From Burkholderia sp. 8Y (GTDB lineage Bacteria > Pseudomonadota > Gammaproteobacteria > Burkholderiales > Burkholderiaceae), in NCBI RefSeq assembly GCF_902506145.1, contig NZ_LR733520.1, forward strand, positions 2,029,476 through 2,093,475: 64,000 bases of DNA, read 5' to 3'. The translations under genes and the position numbers were made by a program. Of this stretch, positions 1-9,372 are shown one piece after another. Below the pieces are notes generated by a model. The model made no database searches. It worked only from the letters and a program-made list of their open reading frames with translations, and was not told the origin of the DNA. Position 1 is the stretch's first letter; every line of letters starts with the position of its first letter.

Positions 1-32
1 GCTAATTACGCCGGCCTATTTGGACGCATTTG

Positions 33-956
33 CTAAATCTGCGCCAATGCCCGCAAATGCGCAACGACGCTGCGCCCGAGCGCGGACAGGTTGTATCCGC
101 CTTCGAGGCAACTCACGATGCGCCCTTGCGCGTGGCGCTCGGCTACCGCGCGAATCTGCTCGGTGATCCACGCGTAGTCGTCTTCGACCAGCCCCATGTT
201 GCCGAGGTCGTCTTCTCGGTGCGCGTCGAAGCCCGCCGAGATGAACAGCATCTGCGGCTTGAATTCGTCGAGACGCGGCAGCCACATCATGTCGATGACT
301 TCGCGCACCGCCATGCCTTTCGTGCGCGCGGGCAGCGGCACGTTCACCATGTTGGGCGCGTGGCTGTCGGCGCCGCTGAACGGATAGAACGGATGCTGAA
401 AGAAGCTGCACATCAGGACGCGCGGGTCGCCGGTGAAGGCGGCTTCGGTGCCGTTGCCGTGATGCACGTCGAAATCGATGACCGCGACGCGTTCCAGGCC
501 GTGCACTTCCAGCGCGTGACGCGCGGCAATCGCGACGTTGTTGAACAGGCAAAAGCCCATGGCGCGCGCCGGCTCCGCGTGGTGGCCCGGCGGACGCACG
601 CTGCAAAACGCGTTGTCGTAGCGGCCTTCGATGACGGCGTCGGTCGCCGCGATGGCCGCGCCCGACGCGCGCAACGCCGCGCGATACGACTGCGGGCACA
701 TCGACGTATCCGGGTCCAGTTCGCTGCGCCCCTGCTCCGGCGTGCGGCTCTTGATGTAGTCGATATGCGCCTGCGTGTGCACGCGCGCGAGATCGGCTTC
801 ATCGGCGAGCGGCGCTTCTTCGCGCTCGATCAGGGCGTCGATACGGCTCGCGATGAGTTGATCTTCGATTGCCTGAAGACGCGCCGGGCATTCGGGATGC
901 CACTGGCCGTTATCGTGCTGCAGGCAGTCGGGGTGGGTGTAGAAGCCAGTGGCCAT
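33..956 (-). CDS. Histone deacetylase family protein (acetoin-utilisation/HDAC-like)
   Basis: A 307-aa arginase-fold Zn-dependent deacylase of the bacterial HDAC/AcuC/acetylpolyamine amidohydrolase type. Visible family motifs are RPPGHHAE with His125-His126, the metal-binding stretch DFDVHHGNGT (Asp161, Asp163, His165, His166), and AGFDAHRED with Asp244. Length and motif order match full-length family members, with no signal peptide, so it should act in the cytoplasm. The substrate (acetyl-lysine, acetylpolyamine or other) cannot be told from sequence. It is divergent from mltB, with about 290 bp between them, and its stop lies just inside the left edge of the window. Confidence 0.93.
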   Translation of the reverse strand: MATGFYTHPDCLQHDNGQWHPECPARLQAIEDQLIASRIDALIEREEAPLADEADLARVHTQAHIDYIKSRTPEQGRSELDPDTSMCPQSYRAALRASGAAIAATDAVIEGRYDNAFCSVRPPGHHAEPARAMGFCLFNNVAIAARHALEVHGLERVAVIDFDVHHGNGTEAAFTGDPRVLMCSFFQHPFYPFSGADSHAPNMVNVPLPARTKGMAVREVIDMMWLPRLDEFKPQMLFISAGFDAHREDDLGNMGLVEDDYAWITEQIRAVAERHAQGRIVSCLEGGYNLSALGRSVVAHLRALAQI

Positions 957-1242
957 GGTGTCTCGCAGTGCCGCTGTCGTCGGCGCTTGTCTCGTCTTTT
1001 TTCGTCATACGCGATCCCGCCGCGCGCATTTGACGTTAAGTTACCACACCGTTCGAAACGGCCGTCGGGGCCGGTGGCATCGGCCTTGCGCGCGCAAGGC
1101 GTCGGTTATACTGCGCCGACGCCCCGGCAGCCAGCGCCGAAGGCACGTTGCAGGCACATGCGCTCGGTCAAGAATCGTTGCAAGAAGCTGCACGCGACGG
1201 CAGAACATCCGGCATCGCCCTCAATCGCTCATCAAGCACACT

Positions 1243-2400
1243 ATGACTTTTCCGTTTGCCTCGCTCGACTCGTCCTTCAAGCCGCTGACGCGCGCGTTCA
1301 TTGCTTCCCTGCTCTGCGCATTCGGCGTCGTGTCCGGCAACAGTGCCCTTGCGCAGTCGCAGCAGCCGCAGACCGCGACGCCGCAAGGGCAAGTGTTCGA
1401 AGAAGAGATCGTGCCGCAGCGATACGCGAACAATCCGAATGTCGATGCGTTCATCAACGACATGGTGGCGCGCTACGACTTCGATCCCGCCGCGCTGCAT
1501 GAGCTCTTCAATCGCGTGAGCTACTCGGCGACGGCCGTGAAGCTGGTGTTGCCGTCGCCGACGCCGTCGCTCAAGAACTGGCGCGCGTATCAGTCGCGCT
1601 TCATCGAGCCGATCCGCATCAATGCGGGCGTGAAATTCTGGCGCGCGAATCAGGCCACGTTGCAGCGCGCGTCCGCGCAGTTCGGCGTGCCGCCGGAAGT
1701 GATCGTCGGGATCATCGGGGTGGAGACCATCTACGGCAAGTACATGGGCAATTTCCGCGCGCTCGACGCGTTGACCACGCTCACGTTCGACTACCCGAAC
1801 ACACCGAACCGCGCCGAACGTCAGGCGACGTTCCGCAAGAATCTCGAAGACCTGCTCGTCTGGACGCGCGACTCGCAAATCGATCCGACAACCGTGCTCG
1901 GCTCGTACACCGGTGCGATCGGCATTCCGCAATTCCTGCCGAGCAGCATCGTGCAGTACGCGGTGGACTTCGACGGCAACGGCCGCATCGATCTGCGCAC
2001 GAGCCCGGCGGACGCCATCGGCAGTGTCGCGAACTATCTGAAGCAGAACGGCTGGGAGCCGGGCCGTCCGGTCGTGTGGCGCATTGCGGGCGACGAAGGC
2101 AGCCAGGGCATCGCGCAGGCCGCCGCCGACGGGCAGCCGGAGCCGCACTGGTCGCTCGCGCAGTTGACCAAAGCCGGCATGCTGCTGACGGAGCCGGGCT
2201 TGAACCTGGGCGCGGAGGCGGCCACGCCGCTGACCGTCGTCGATCTTCCGACGCCGGGCCGCGCGACCGAATACACGCTCGGCTTGAAGAACTTCTACGT
2301 GCTGACACGCTATAACCGCAGCTTCTTCTATGCGCTCGCCGTGTATCAACTGGGCGAAGCCGTCAAGGCGCGCATGGCGGCGGGCGACGCCCCGCAATAG
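1243..2400 (+). CDS. mltB: Membrane-bound lytic murein transglycosylase B
   Basis: A 385-aa periplasmic peptidoglycan lytic transglycosylase (GH103, SltB/MltB family). The frame is open from 949, but I place the start at the ATG at 1243 because it is followed at once by an export signal (hydrophobic segment ending SGNSALAQ); the upstream part is basic and non-family-like. The catalytic glutamate lies in GVETIYGKYMG, followed by the FRALDALTTLTFDYP stretch and the YTGAIGIPQFLPSS motif typical of GH103. No lipobox cysteine is evident, so the protein may be soluble rather than lipid-anchored. It is convergent with cysM. Confidence 0.93.
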   Translation: MTFPFASLDSSFKPLTRAFIASLLCAFGVVSGNSALAQSQQPQTATPQGQVFEEEIVPQRYANNPNVDAFINDMVARYDFDPAALHELFNRVSYSATAVKLVLPSPTPSLKNWRAYQSRFIEPIRINAGVKFWRANQATLQRASAQFGVPPEVIVGIIGVETIYGKYMGNFRALDALTTLTFDYPNTPNRAERQATFRKNLEDLLVWTRDSQIDPTTVLGSYTGAIGIPQFLPSSIVQYAVDFDGNGRIDLRTSPADAIGSVANYLKQNGWEPGRPVVWRIAGDEGSQGIAQAAADGQPEPHWSLAQLTKAGMLLTEPGLNLGAEAATPLTVVDLPTPGRATEYTLGLKNFYVLTRYNRSFFYALAVYQLGEAVKARMAAGDAPQ

Positions 2401-2472
2401 GCTAGCTCTTCTCTTTAGGCGGTCCGCCACCCAAAGCGGGCCGCGCCTTACTGCTCAACACGCTCAACACGC

Positions 2473-3375
2473 TCAGGCGGGAAAGACGCCCGTCGACAGA
2501 TAACGGTCACCGCGATCGCAGACCACGAACACGATGGTCGCGTTCTCGAGCTGACGCGCGACGCGTAGCGCCACTTCGCACGCGCCGCCCGACGAAATGC
2601 CGGCGAAGATGCCTTCCACCGACGCCAGCCGCCGCGCCATTGCCTCCGCCGCCGCCTGACTCACGTTCTCCACGCGATCCACGCGGCTGCGATCGAAAAT
2701 CTTCGGCATGTAGGCTTCCGGCCATTTGCGGATGCCCGGAATGCGCGAGCCCTCTTCCGGCTGCGCACCGATGATCTCGATCTTCTCGTTCTTCTCCTTC
2801 AGATACTGCGACACGCCCATGATGGTGCCGGTCGTGCCCATGGACGAGACGAAATGCGTGATGCGCCCTTCGGTCTGTTGCCAGAGTTCCGGGCCGGTGG
2901 TTTCGTAGTGCGCGAGCGGATTGTCCGGATTCGCGAATTGATCGAGGATGATGCCCTTGCCGTCGCGCTGCATCTGATCGGCGAGATCGCGGGCGTATTC
3001 CATGCCGCCCGTGACCGGCGTGAGGATGATCTGCGCGCCGTACGCGCCCATGCTCTGACGCCGCTCGATGGACAAGTCCTCCGGCAGGATGAGCACCATC
3101 TTGTAGCCGCGCACCGCCGCAGCCATGGCGAGCGCGATGCCCGTGTTGCCGCTCGTCGCTTCGATCAGCGTGTCGCCCGGCTTGATGCGGCCGCGCTCTT
3201 CAGCTTTCCTGATCATCGACAGCGCCGGGCGGTCCTTCACCGAGCCCGCCGGGTTATTGCCTTCGAGCTTGCCGAGCACGACGTTGTTGCGGCTGCGGAT
3301 TTCATCGTCCACGACGCGGACGAGCTGCACGAGCGGCGTATTGCCGATCGTGTCTTCGATAGTCATGTAAGCCAT
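2473..3375 (-). CDS. cysM: Cysteine synthase B
   Basis: A 300-aa PLP-dependent O-acetylserine sulfhydrylase. The PLP lysine is Lys47 in NPAGSVKDRP, and the TSGNTGIALA loop binds the substrate carboxylate. CysM-type length and the ending RYLSTGVFP fit the B isoenzyme, which can also use thiosulfate. The open frame extends to 3468, but the start MAYMTIEDTIGNTP matches the family N-terminus, so 3375 is preferred. It is convergent with mltB and lies downstream of the ComEA-like gene, separated from it by a terminator. Confidence 0.95.
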   Translation of the reverse strand: MAYMTIEDTIGNTPLVQLVRVVDDEIRSRNNVVLGKLEGNNPAGSVKDRPALSMIRKAEERGRIKPGDTLIEATSGNTGIALAMAAAVRGYKMVLILPEDLSIERRQSMGAYGAQIILTPVTGGMEYARDLADQMQRDGKGIILDQFANPDNPLAHYETTGPELWQQTEGRITHFVSSMGTTGTIMGVSQYLKEKNEKIEIIGAQPEEGSRIPGIRKWPEAYMPKIFDRSRVDRVENVSQAAAEAMARRLASVEGIFAGISSGGACEVALRVARQLENATIVFVVCDRGDRYLSTGVFPA

Positions 3376-3542
3376 AGCGGACCGGATTGAGGTTCCACGG
3401 ACGACGGCGCATGCTTGTGCGCGCGTTCGCCGGAATATTGATATGGGAGTCCACTGATTGTAGCCCACCGGTTCCCCCGATGCGTCTCGCCCCTCATGCG
3501 CGGATGGCTACGCGACTGCCACGGGGGACGGCTTTTCCACGC

Positions 3543-3572
3543 AAAAAACCCGCGGCGAGGCGAACCGCGGGG
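3543..3572 (-). terminator. Rho-independent terminator after the ComEA-like gene
   Basis: Seven-bp inverted repeat CCCGCGG/CCGCGGG (3549-3555 with 3565-3571) with a 9-nt loop, followed on the minus strand by six T. It lies downstream of the ComEA-like gene and before cysM. Confidence 0.8.
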
Positions 3573-3657
3573 AGCCTAAACCATCCGAAGGCTGAAGGAG
3601 CGAAGAAATCCATTGTGGCGCGCGGCAGCCGACAGTCTGCGCCGCGCGCCGTACCGC

Positions 3658-4038
3658 TTACTTCTTGACGACAACGGGCTTCGATGCCGGCGACGACAGC
3701 ACAGGCGTCGCGCTGACGCTGTTCGCGCCATTGGCGCCCGTGGCCCCGGCGGTGGCTGCGGTCTTCGACGCCGTGCCGATGCTCAGGCCTTCGGCCGTGA
3801 GACGCTGCACCGTCTTGCCGCCCAAGCCTTTGACGCGCGAGCTGAGGTCGGCCGCATCCTTGAAGGGGCCGTGCGCCTGACGTTCATCGAGAATGGCTTT
3901 CGCCTTGGCCGGGCCGATGCCCTTGATGCCGCGCAAGGCATCGGTATTGGCGGCGTTGACATCGACCGCCGCGAGCGCCGAACCGATGGACAGGGTGAGC
4001 GCGAGCGCGACGAGGGTCGAAAGGGCTTGCTTGAACAT
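3658..4038 (-). CDS. ComEA-like helix-hairpin-helix DNA-binding protein
   Basis: A 126-aa exported protein: a signal peptide (MFKQALSTLVALALTLSIGS then ALA) followed by a helix-hairpin-helix pair beginning VDVNAANTDALRGIKGIGPAKAKAIL, then a serine/alanine-rich tail ending in lysines. This is the compact proteobacterial ComEA form. Family members bind DNA in the periplasm during uptake, although many short versions are uncharacterised. The open frame reaches 4227; I chose the ATG at 4038 because the signal peptide starts there. It follows hldD by 74 bp on the same strand. Confidence 0.88.
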   Translation of the reverse strand: MFKQALSTLVALALTLSIGSALAAVDVNAANTDALRGIKGIGPAKAKAILDERQAHGPFKDAADLSSRVKGLGGKTVQRLTAEGLSIGTASKTAATAGATGANGANSVSATPVLSSPASKPVVVKK

Positions 4039-4112
4039 ACTGAGTCTCCAGAAGAACCGGCCGGCGAACAGTGCCGACCGCAAGACCCAGTGTAGAGAGA
4101 CTTCGAAGGCGT

Positions 4113-5105
4113 TTATAGCTGGCCGAATAGCCAACGCACGTAGCGATCCACGCCTTCCTGAACGGTCAGAAACGGCGCTTCGTAGCCGGCTGCGCGCAAG
4201 CGTGTCTGATCCGCTTGCGTGAAGCACTGGTACTTGCCGCGCAGCGCGTCTGGGAACGGAATGTACTCGATGAGCCCGCGCTGCACGAGTTCCGCGAGCG
4301 ACAGCGGCGCCTCGCCGTTGATCGCGCGCAGCGTGTTGACCACGGTCGAGGCGATGTCGTTGAACGGCTGCGCGCGCCCCGTGCCGAGATTGAAGATGCC
4401 CGACTTCTCCGGATGATCGAGGAAGTGCAGATTGACCTTCACCACATCTTCCACCGACACGAAATCGCGCGTCTGCTCACCCGCCGCGTAGCCGTTGTAT
4501 TCGCCGAAGAGCTTGACCTTGCCTTCCGCGCGGAACTGGTTGAAGTTGTGGAACGCGACCGACGCCATGCGCCCTTTATGCGTCTCGCGCGGGCCGTACA
4601 CGTTGAAATAGCGAAAACCGACGATCTGGCTGCCCGCCTTCGGCAACACCTGACGGACGATCTGATCGAAGAGGAACTTCGAGTAGCCGTACACGTTGAG
4701 CGGCTTCTCGAGTTCGCGCTCCTCGACGAACCGGCTCGATCCGCCGTACGTGGCCGCCGACGACGCATACAAGAACTGCGCGCCCTGCGCGAGACAGATG
4801 TCCATCACATCGCGGCTATACCGGAAGTTGTTGTCCATCATGTAGCGGCCATCAGTTTCCATCGTGTCCGAGCAGGCGCCTTCATGGAACACCGCGCGCA
4901 CCGTGCCGAAATCGCCGCGCCGAAAACGCTCGATGAACTCGGTTTTGTCGAGGTAATCGTCGATCTCGCAATCGACGAGATTCCTGAACTTGTCGGCGCG
5001 CGTGAGGTTGTCCACCGCGATCACGCGATGCTCGCCGCGCTCGTTGAGCGCCTTGACGATATTGCTGCCGATGAAGCCGGCCGCCCCGGTAACGATGAAA
5101 GTCAT
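4113..5105 (-). CDS. hldD: ADP-L-glycero-D-manno-heptose-6-epimerase
   Basis: A 330-aa short-chain dehydrogenase-type epimerase (HldD/RfaD). It converts ADP-D-glycero-manno-heptose to the L-glycero form for the LPS inner core. Visible features are the N-terminal nucleotide-binding GAAGFIGSNI (residues 7-16), the EGACSDT and YASSAATYG segments, and the catalytic Tyr139-x3-Lys143 in YGYSK. It follows hldA by 6 bp, so the two are almost certainly co-transcribed. Full length, with no anomaly. Confidence 0.97.
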   Translation of the reverse strand: MTFIVTGAAGFIGSNIVKALNERGEHRVIAVDNLTRADKFRNLVDCEIDDYLDKTEFIERFRRGDFGTVRAVFHEGACSDTMETDGRYMMDNNFRYSRDVMDICLAQGAQFLYASSAATYGGSSRFVEERELEKPLNVYGYSKFLFDQIVRQVLPKAGSQIVGFRYFNVYGPRETHKGRMASVAFHNFNQFRAEGKVKLFGEYNGYAAGEQTRDFVSVEDVVKVNLHFLDHPEKSGIFNLGTGRAQPFNDIASTVVNTLRAINGEAPLSLAELVQRGLIEYIPFPDALRGKYQCFTQADQTRLRAAGYEAPFLTVQEGVDRYVRWLFGQL

Positions 5106-5111
5106 GTGAGA

Positions 5112-6089
5112 TCAGGCGAAGAGTTCGTTGTAGTCGACGGTCGCCGTGCCGAGCTTGCCCACGACGATGCCGGCCGCGCGGTTCGCGTACACGATCGAAT
5201 CGACGAGCGGCACGCCTGCGCCGAGCATGGTGGCCACCGTCGCGATGACGGTGTCGCCCGCGCCCGAGACATCATACACTTCGCGCGCTTCGGCCGAATT
5301 GTGCAGCACCTGGTTCTCCGTGAAGAGCGTCATGCCCTCTTCCGAGCGCGTGAGCAACAATGCGCTCAAATCCAGCTCCGCGCGCAGCTTCGTCACGCGC
5401 TCGTGCAGGTCTTCCTCGGACTTCCAGTGGCCGACCACTTCGCGCAGTTCGGCGCGGTTCGGCGTGATGAGCGTCGCGCCGCGATAACGCTCCCAGTCGT
5501 CGCCTTTCGGATCGACGAGCACGGGTTTGCCCGCCTCGCGGGCGTCGCTGATCATCTTCGTGACGTGCGTTAGACCGCCCTTCGCGTAGTCGGACATCAG
5601 AATCACGTCGTGCTGCGGCAGCAGTTCCGTGAAGCGTTCGAGGCACGCGCGCAGCACTTCGTGATTCGGCGTGTTCTCGAAATCGACGCGCAGCAGTTGC
5701 TGCTGACGCGACAGCACGCGCAGCTTGATGGTGGTGAGCAGTTCCGGGTCGCGCGCGAGATGCGCGGCGACCCGGCTCTCGCCGAGCAATTCCACGATGC
5801 GCTCGCCCGGCTCGTCATGCCCCACGACGCACAGCAGCCCCGCCTGCGCGCCGAGCGCCGCCGCGTTGCGCGCGACGTTCGCCGCGCCGCCCAGGCGATC
5901 CTCCTTCTTCTGCACGTGCACGACCGGCACGGGCGCTTCGGGCGAGATGCGGTTCACGTCGCCGAACCAGTAGCGGTCAAGCATCACATCGCCGACCACC
6001 AGCACGCGCGCCGCCGAAATGCGGGCGCGCGGCACCACTGGGATATTCGCCGGGCTATTGCCGGCTGCCATTGCCGTCGAGTTCGACAT
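5112..6089 (-). CDS. hldA: D-glycero-beta-D-manno-heptose-7-phosphate kinase
   Basis: A 325-aa ribokinase-fold sugar kinase, the monofunctional HldA form (RfaE domain I only). It lacks the C-terminal adenylyltransferase found in enterobacterial HldE, so hldC must lie elsewhere. Visible motifs are VVGDVMLDRYWFGDVNRISPEAP near the N-terminus, the DPKGDDWERYRGATLITPN segment, and the GAGDT anion-hole and catalytic Asp motif near the C-terminus. The start overlaps the end of ugd by 35 bp, pointing to translational coupling within an LPS-precursor operon. Confidence 0.95.
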   Translation of the reverse strand: MSNSTAMAAGNSPANIPVVPRARISAARVLVVGDVMLDRYWFGDVNRISPEAPVPVVHVQKKEDRLGGAANVARNAAALGAQAGLLCVVGHDEPGERIVELLGESRVAAHLARDPELLTTIKLRVLSRQQQLLRVDFENTPNHEVLRACLERFTELLPQHDVILMSDYAKGGLTHVTKMISDAREAGKPVLVDPKGDDWERYRGATLITPNRAELREVVGHWKSEEDLHERVTKLRAELDLSALLLTRSEEGMTLFTENQVLHNSAEAREVYDVSGAGDTVIATVATMLGAGVPLVDSIVYANRAAGIVVGKLGTATVDYNELFA

Positions 6090-7458
6090 GGGGACGTCCT
6101 ATTGCAAAATAATCGATGCCTAGTTCGGCCATCGTTTCCGGTTCATACAAATTGCGGCCGTCGAAGATAACCGGCATCTTCAGCTCGCTCTTCAAGTGCC
6201 CGAAGTCCGGGCTCTTGAATTCCTTCCATTCCGTCACGATGACGAGTGCGTCCGCGCCCGTCAATGCTTCCTGCTGCGTTTGCACGAAGTGCAGGCGCTC
6301 CATGTCCTCGCGGCGACCGTCGAGATCGAGCGCGAACACGCGCTGCGCTTCGGCCATCGCGATCGGATCGTAGGCCCGCACCGTCGCGCCGCGCTCGAGC
6401 AGCGACGCGATCAGGCGCCGGCTCGACGCTTCGCGCATATCGTCGGTGTTCGGCTTGAACGCGAGTCCCCACACGGCGAACGTGCGGCCGCGCAGGTCTT
6501 CGCCCATGCGCTTGACGATCTTGTTGACGAGCACTTCCTTCTGCGCGTTGTTGACTGCTTCGACCGATTCGAGAATCTGCAGACGATGCCCGTTTTCGCG
6601 CGCCGTCTGCACGAGCGCCTGCACGTCTTTCGGGAAGCACGAGCCGCCGTAGCCGCAACCCGCATACAGAAAGTGATAGCCGATGCGCGGGTCCGAGCCA
6701 ATGCCGCGACGCACGGATTCGATGTCCGCGCCGACGGCATCCGCCAGATTCGAGAGATCGTTCATGAACGAGATGCGCGTGGCGAGCATCGCGTTGGCCG
6801 CGTATTTCGTGAACTCGGCGGAACGCACGTCCATGTAGAGCGTGCGCTCGTGATTGCGGTTGAACGGCGCGTAGAGGCGCTTCATCATTTCGCGCGCGCG
6901 GTTGCCGGCCCGGTCGTCGTCGATGCCGATTACGATGCGGTCCGGCCGCATGAAGTCGTCGACTGCCGCGCCTTCCTTCAGGAACTCAGGATTCGACACG
7001 ACGGAGAAGCCGTGCTTGTCCGCGACGTCGAGCCCGCGCGCCTTCAGTTCTTCGTCCACGACGCGCTTGACTTGCAGCGCCGTGCCGACCGGCACCGTCG
7101 ATTTGTCGACGATCACCTTGAAGCCGTTCGAATAGCGTCCGATGTTGCGCGCCGCCGCGAGCACGTACTGCAAGTCGGCGGAGCCGTCCTCGTCGGGCGG
7201 CGTGCCGACCGCGATGAACTGGATGTCGCCGTGCTCGACGCTCGCCTTCACGTCGGTGGAGAACTGGATGCGTCCCGCCGCGCGCGTGCGCTTGAGCATT
7301 TCCTGGAGGCCCGGCTCGTGAATCGGCACGCCGCCGCTGTTGAGGATCTCGATCTTGCGCGGATCGACGTCAACACAGAACACGTCATTGCCGATTTCAG
7401 CGAGGCAAGCACCGGTCACGAGACCGACGTAACCCGTACCAACGATGGTAACTTTCAT
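6055..7458 (-). CDS. ugd: UDP-glucose 6-dehydrogenase
   Basis: A 467-aa NAD-dependent UDP-glucose/GDP-mannose dehydrogenase family enzyme making UDP-glucuronate. It has an N-terminal Rossmann motif VGTGYVGLVTGACLA, the central helix, the catalytic cysteine in GYGGSCFPKDV, and a C-terminal domain with VWGLAFKPNTDDMREA. In Burkholderiaceae UDP-glucuronate feeds Ara4N modification of lipid A and exopolysaccharide. It sits between lapB and the heptose genes, which supports an envelope role. Confidence 0.96.
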   Translation of the reverse strand: MKVTIVGTGYVGLVTGACLAEIGNDVFCVDVDPRKIEILNSGGVPIHEPGLQEMLKRTRAAGRIQFSTDVKASVEHGDIQFIAVGTPPDEDGSADLQYVLAAARNIGRYSNGFKVIVDKSTVPVGTALQVKRVVDEELKARGLDVADKHGFSVVSNPEFLKEGAAVDDFMRPDRIVIGIDDDRAGNRAREMMKRLYAPFNRNHERTLYMDVRSAEFTKYAANAMLATRISFMNDLSNLADAVGADIESVRRGIGSDPRIGYHFLYAGCGYGGSCFPKDVQALVQTARENGHRLQILESVEAVNNAQKEVLVNKIVKRMGEDLRGRTFAVWGLAFKPNTDDMREASSRRLIASLLERGATVRAYDPIAMAEAQRVFALDLDGRREDMERLHFVQTQQEALTGADALVIVTEWKEFKSPDFGHLKSELKMPVIFDGRNLYEPETMAELGIDYFAIGRPHVELDGNGSRQ

Positions 7459-7533
7459 AGCTCTCCGTGGGTTCCTAAGATGGCGGCGATGATGATGAGC
7501 GCCCGTACTGCGCGCTCGCGATGGTGTGCGAAC

Positions 7534-8709
7534 TCAGGCCGAACTCGTGATCGGTTCGACGCGTCGCGGCGCGTAGGTCTCCCAGCCGCTGCAGCCGGGG
7601 CACTGCCAATAGAATAGACGCGCGCGGAATCCACAAGTCTGACACGTATAGCGCGGCAAATTCTTGGTGCGTTGCTTGACCAGCGTGCGCATGAGTTGCA
7701 GTTCGCCCCGGCGCGGCTCCTCGGCCGTCGCTTCCTGCGCTTCGAGCAGGCGCGTCATGCCCGCGAGATTCGGCGCGATCTCCATTTGCCGGCGCACGAG
7801 CGCATGCGCCGCGTCGAGGCCGCGCAGTTCCTGGACGTGCTTGTACGCGACATCGAGCAAATCATTCGACGGATACCGCGTCGCGTAGTCGATCAGCAAA
7901 TCCACGCCCTCGTCCTTGCGCCCGAGCGCCGCGTACGCCTTCATCAACTTTTCCGCGACGAGCGGCAGATACGCTTCATTCTGCGCTTCGACGCGCTTCC
8001 AGACGGCAATCGCGGCTTCGACGTTTCCGGCGGCCGCTTCGGCATCGCCGGAGAGAATCGTGGCGCGGACGTTGTCCGGATTCGACGCCAGCGCGAGCTT
8101 CAGTTCTGCGCGCGCATCGTCCAGATTCTTGCGCTGCAACGCTTCCTGCGCGAGTTCGCAATGGAAATGCGCGATTTCCATATGCAGCGACGGCGCGCCC
8201 ATTTTCTCGATGCGCTCGGCTGTCGTGATGGACTTCGGCCAGTCCTTTTCGATCTCGTAAATGGTCAGCAGCGCGCGCTGCGCCCCGAGCGAATATTCGC
8301 CGGCTTCGAGGGAGCGAAACGTTTCCTCCGCGCGATCCAGCAGGCCCGCTTTCAGGAAGTCCTGCCCCAGTTCGTACAGCGCGTGATCGCGTTCCGCAAC
8401 CGGCAGGTCCGCACGGCTCAGCAAATTCTGATGCACTCGAATCGCGCGATCCGTCTCGCCGCGCCGCCGAAACAGATTGCCGAGCGCGAAGTGCAACTCG
8501 ATGGTTTCCGGGTCCAGCTTGGCGACTTCGATGAACGCGTCGATTGCCTTGTCGTGTTGCTCGTTGAGCAGGAAGTTCAGGCCGCGAAAGTACGAGCGCG
8601 GCAGGTTCGCATTCTCGGATAGCAGCGTTTTCAGGTCGTAGCGGGATGCCATCCAGCCGAGCGCGAAAGCCACGGGAATGACGAGCAGCCACCAGAAGTC
8701 TAGATCCAT
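7534..8709 (-). CDS. lapB: Lipopolysaccharide assembly protein LapB (YciM)
   Basis: A 391-aa inner-membrane-anchored TPR protein. It has a single N-terminal transmembrane segment (FWWLLVIPVAFALGWMA), then the typical NLPRSYFRGLNFLLNEQ stretch opening a run of tetratricopeptide repeats. It ends in a rubredoxin-like zinc module with two Cys pairs (CQTCGF and CPGC). In E. coli LapB directs FtsH degradation of LpxC and so limits LPS synthesis. Adjacency to lapA and to LPS sugar genes agrees with this. Confidence 0.95.
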   Translation of the reverse strand: MDLDFWWLLVIPVAFALGWMASRYDLKTLLSENANLPRSYFRGLNFLLNEQHDKAIDAFIEVAKLDPETIELHFALGNLFRRRGETDRAIRVHQNLLSRADLPVAERDHALYELGQDFLKAGLLDRAEETFRSLEAGEYSLGAQRALLTIYEIEKDWPKSITTAERIEKMGAPSLHMEIAHFHCELAQEALQRKNLDDARAELKLALASNPDNVRATILSGDAEAAAGNVEAAIAVWKRVEAQNEAYLPLVAEKLMKAYAALGRKDEGVDLLIDYATRYPSNDLLDVAYKHVQELRGLDAAHALVRRQMEIAPNLAGMTRLLEAQEATAEEPRRGELQLMRTLVKQRTKNLPRYTCQTCGFRARLFYWQCPGCSGWETYAPRRVEPITSSA

Positions 8710-8756
8710 GCGGTTTTGTCGGTGATTCGGTTAGGTGCTGCTTGAGGATGCGCGTA

Positions 8757-9050
8757 TCAGATGAGCGGCGGCATCGGCGGTTCTTCTTTGACCACCGGCG
8801 TTTCGCGGGCGACGCGCACGTCGCGCTTCAGGCGCCCGTTCTCGATCCGCAAACGCAGCATCGCCGGCACGGCCGAGACGAGCCCGGCGAGCAGCCCCAC
8901 CACGAAAAACGCCAGCCCGATCAAAATCAGCGGCGCCTGCCAGGCGTAGCCGGCGAGGAAATTCAGTGTCGCAGGCTGGGTGTTGGCCAGCGCCAGCACG
9001 AGCAGCAGCACGAAAACCAGAACGCGGATCAGCCAGACAATGAATTTCAT
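8757..9050 (-). CDS. lapA: Lipopolysaccharide assembly protein LapA-domain protein (DUF1049)
   Basis: A 97-aa small inner-membrane protein with two hydrophobic segments (FIVWLIRVLVFVLLLVLALA and LILIGLAFFVVGLLAGLV), the arrangement of the LapA/DUF1049 family. The frame is open to 9077, but the ATG at 9050 gives the family start MKFIVWLIR. It is 47 bp upstream of lapB on the same strand and probably shares its transcript. LapA and LapB are known partners in LPS control. Confidence 0.9.
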   Translation of the reverse strand: MKFIVWLIRVLVFVLLLVLALANTQPATLNFLAGYAWQAPLILIGLAFFVVGLLAGLVSAVPAMLRLRIENGRLKRDVRVARETPVVKEEPPMPPLI

Positions 9051-9260
9051 GTAGGTCTCGCAAAAAAGCGGTGACAACTTGCGGTTACATCTCGCGGCCG
9101 TCTTTTCGCCGTCCGGCCTACGTGATTACCCGAGTCAAAGTGACCGGTATTGTAATGGATGCGTTTGCCGCCAAGGACCGGCGCGGCGCAAGCCTCCGAC
9201 GAAATGCCGGCGCTGTGTGCGCTACCGAACGCGATACCTATGCGTGCGGCGCAAAAAGGC

Positions 9261-9289
9261 AAAAAAAAGCACCCGCGAGGGGTGCTTTT
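9261..9289 (-). terminator. Rho-independent terminator after ihfB
   Basis: Ten-bp perfect inverted repeat AAAAGCACCC/GGGTGCTTTT (9265-9274 with 9280-9289) with a 5-nt loop. On the minus strand it is followed by a run of T (A at 9261-9268). It ends the rpsA-ihfB transcript. The rest of the 9051-9372 gap shows no gene and should hold the lapA promoter. Confidence 0.88.
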
Positions 9290-9372
9290 CTGGTCGATTG
9301 CCTCATGGCCGGACGTCGCGGCAGCTCATCTGCGCGCATGCGCAGACAATGATTCGTGCCGATGCGCGCCGA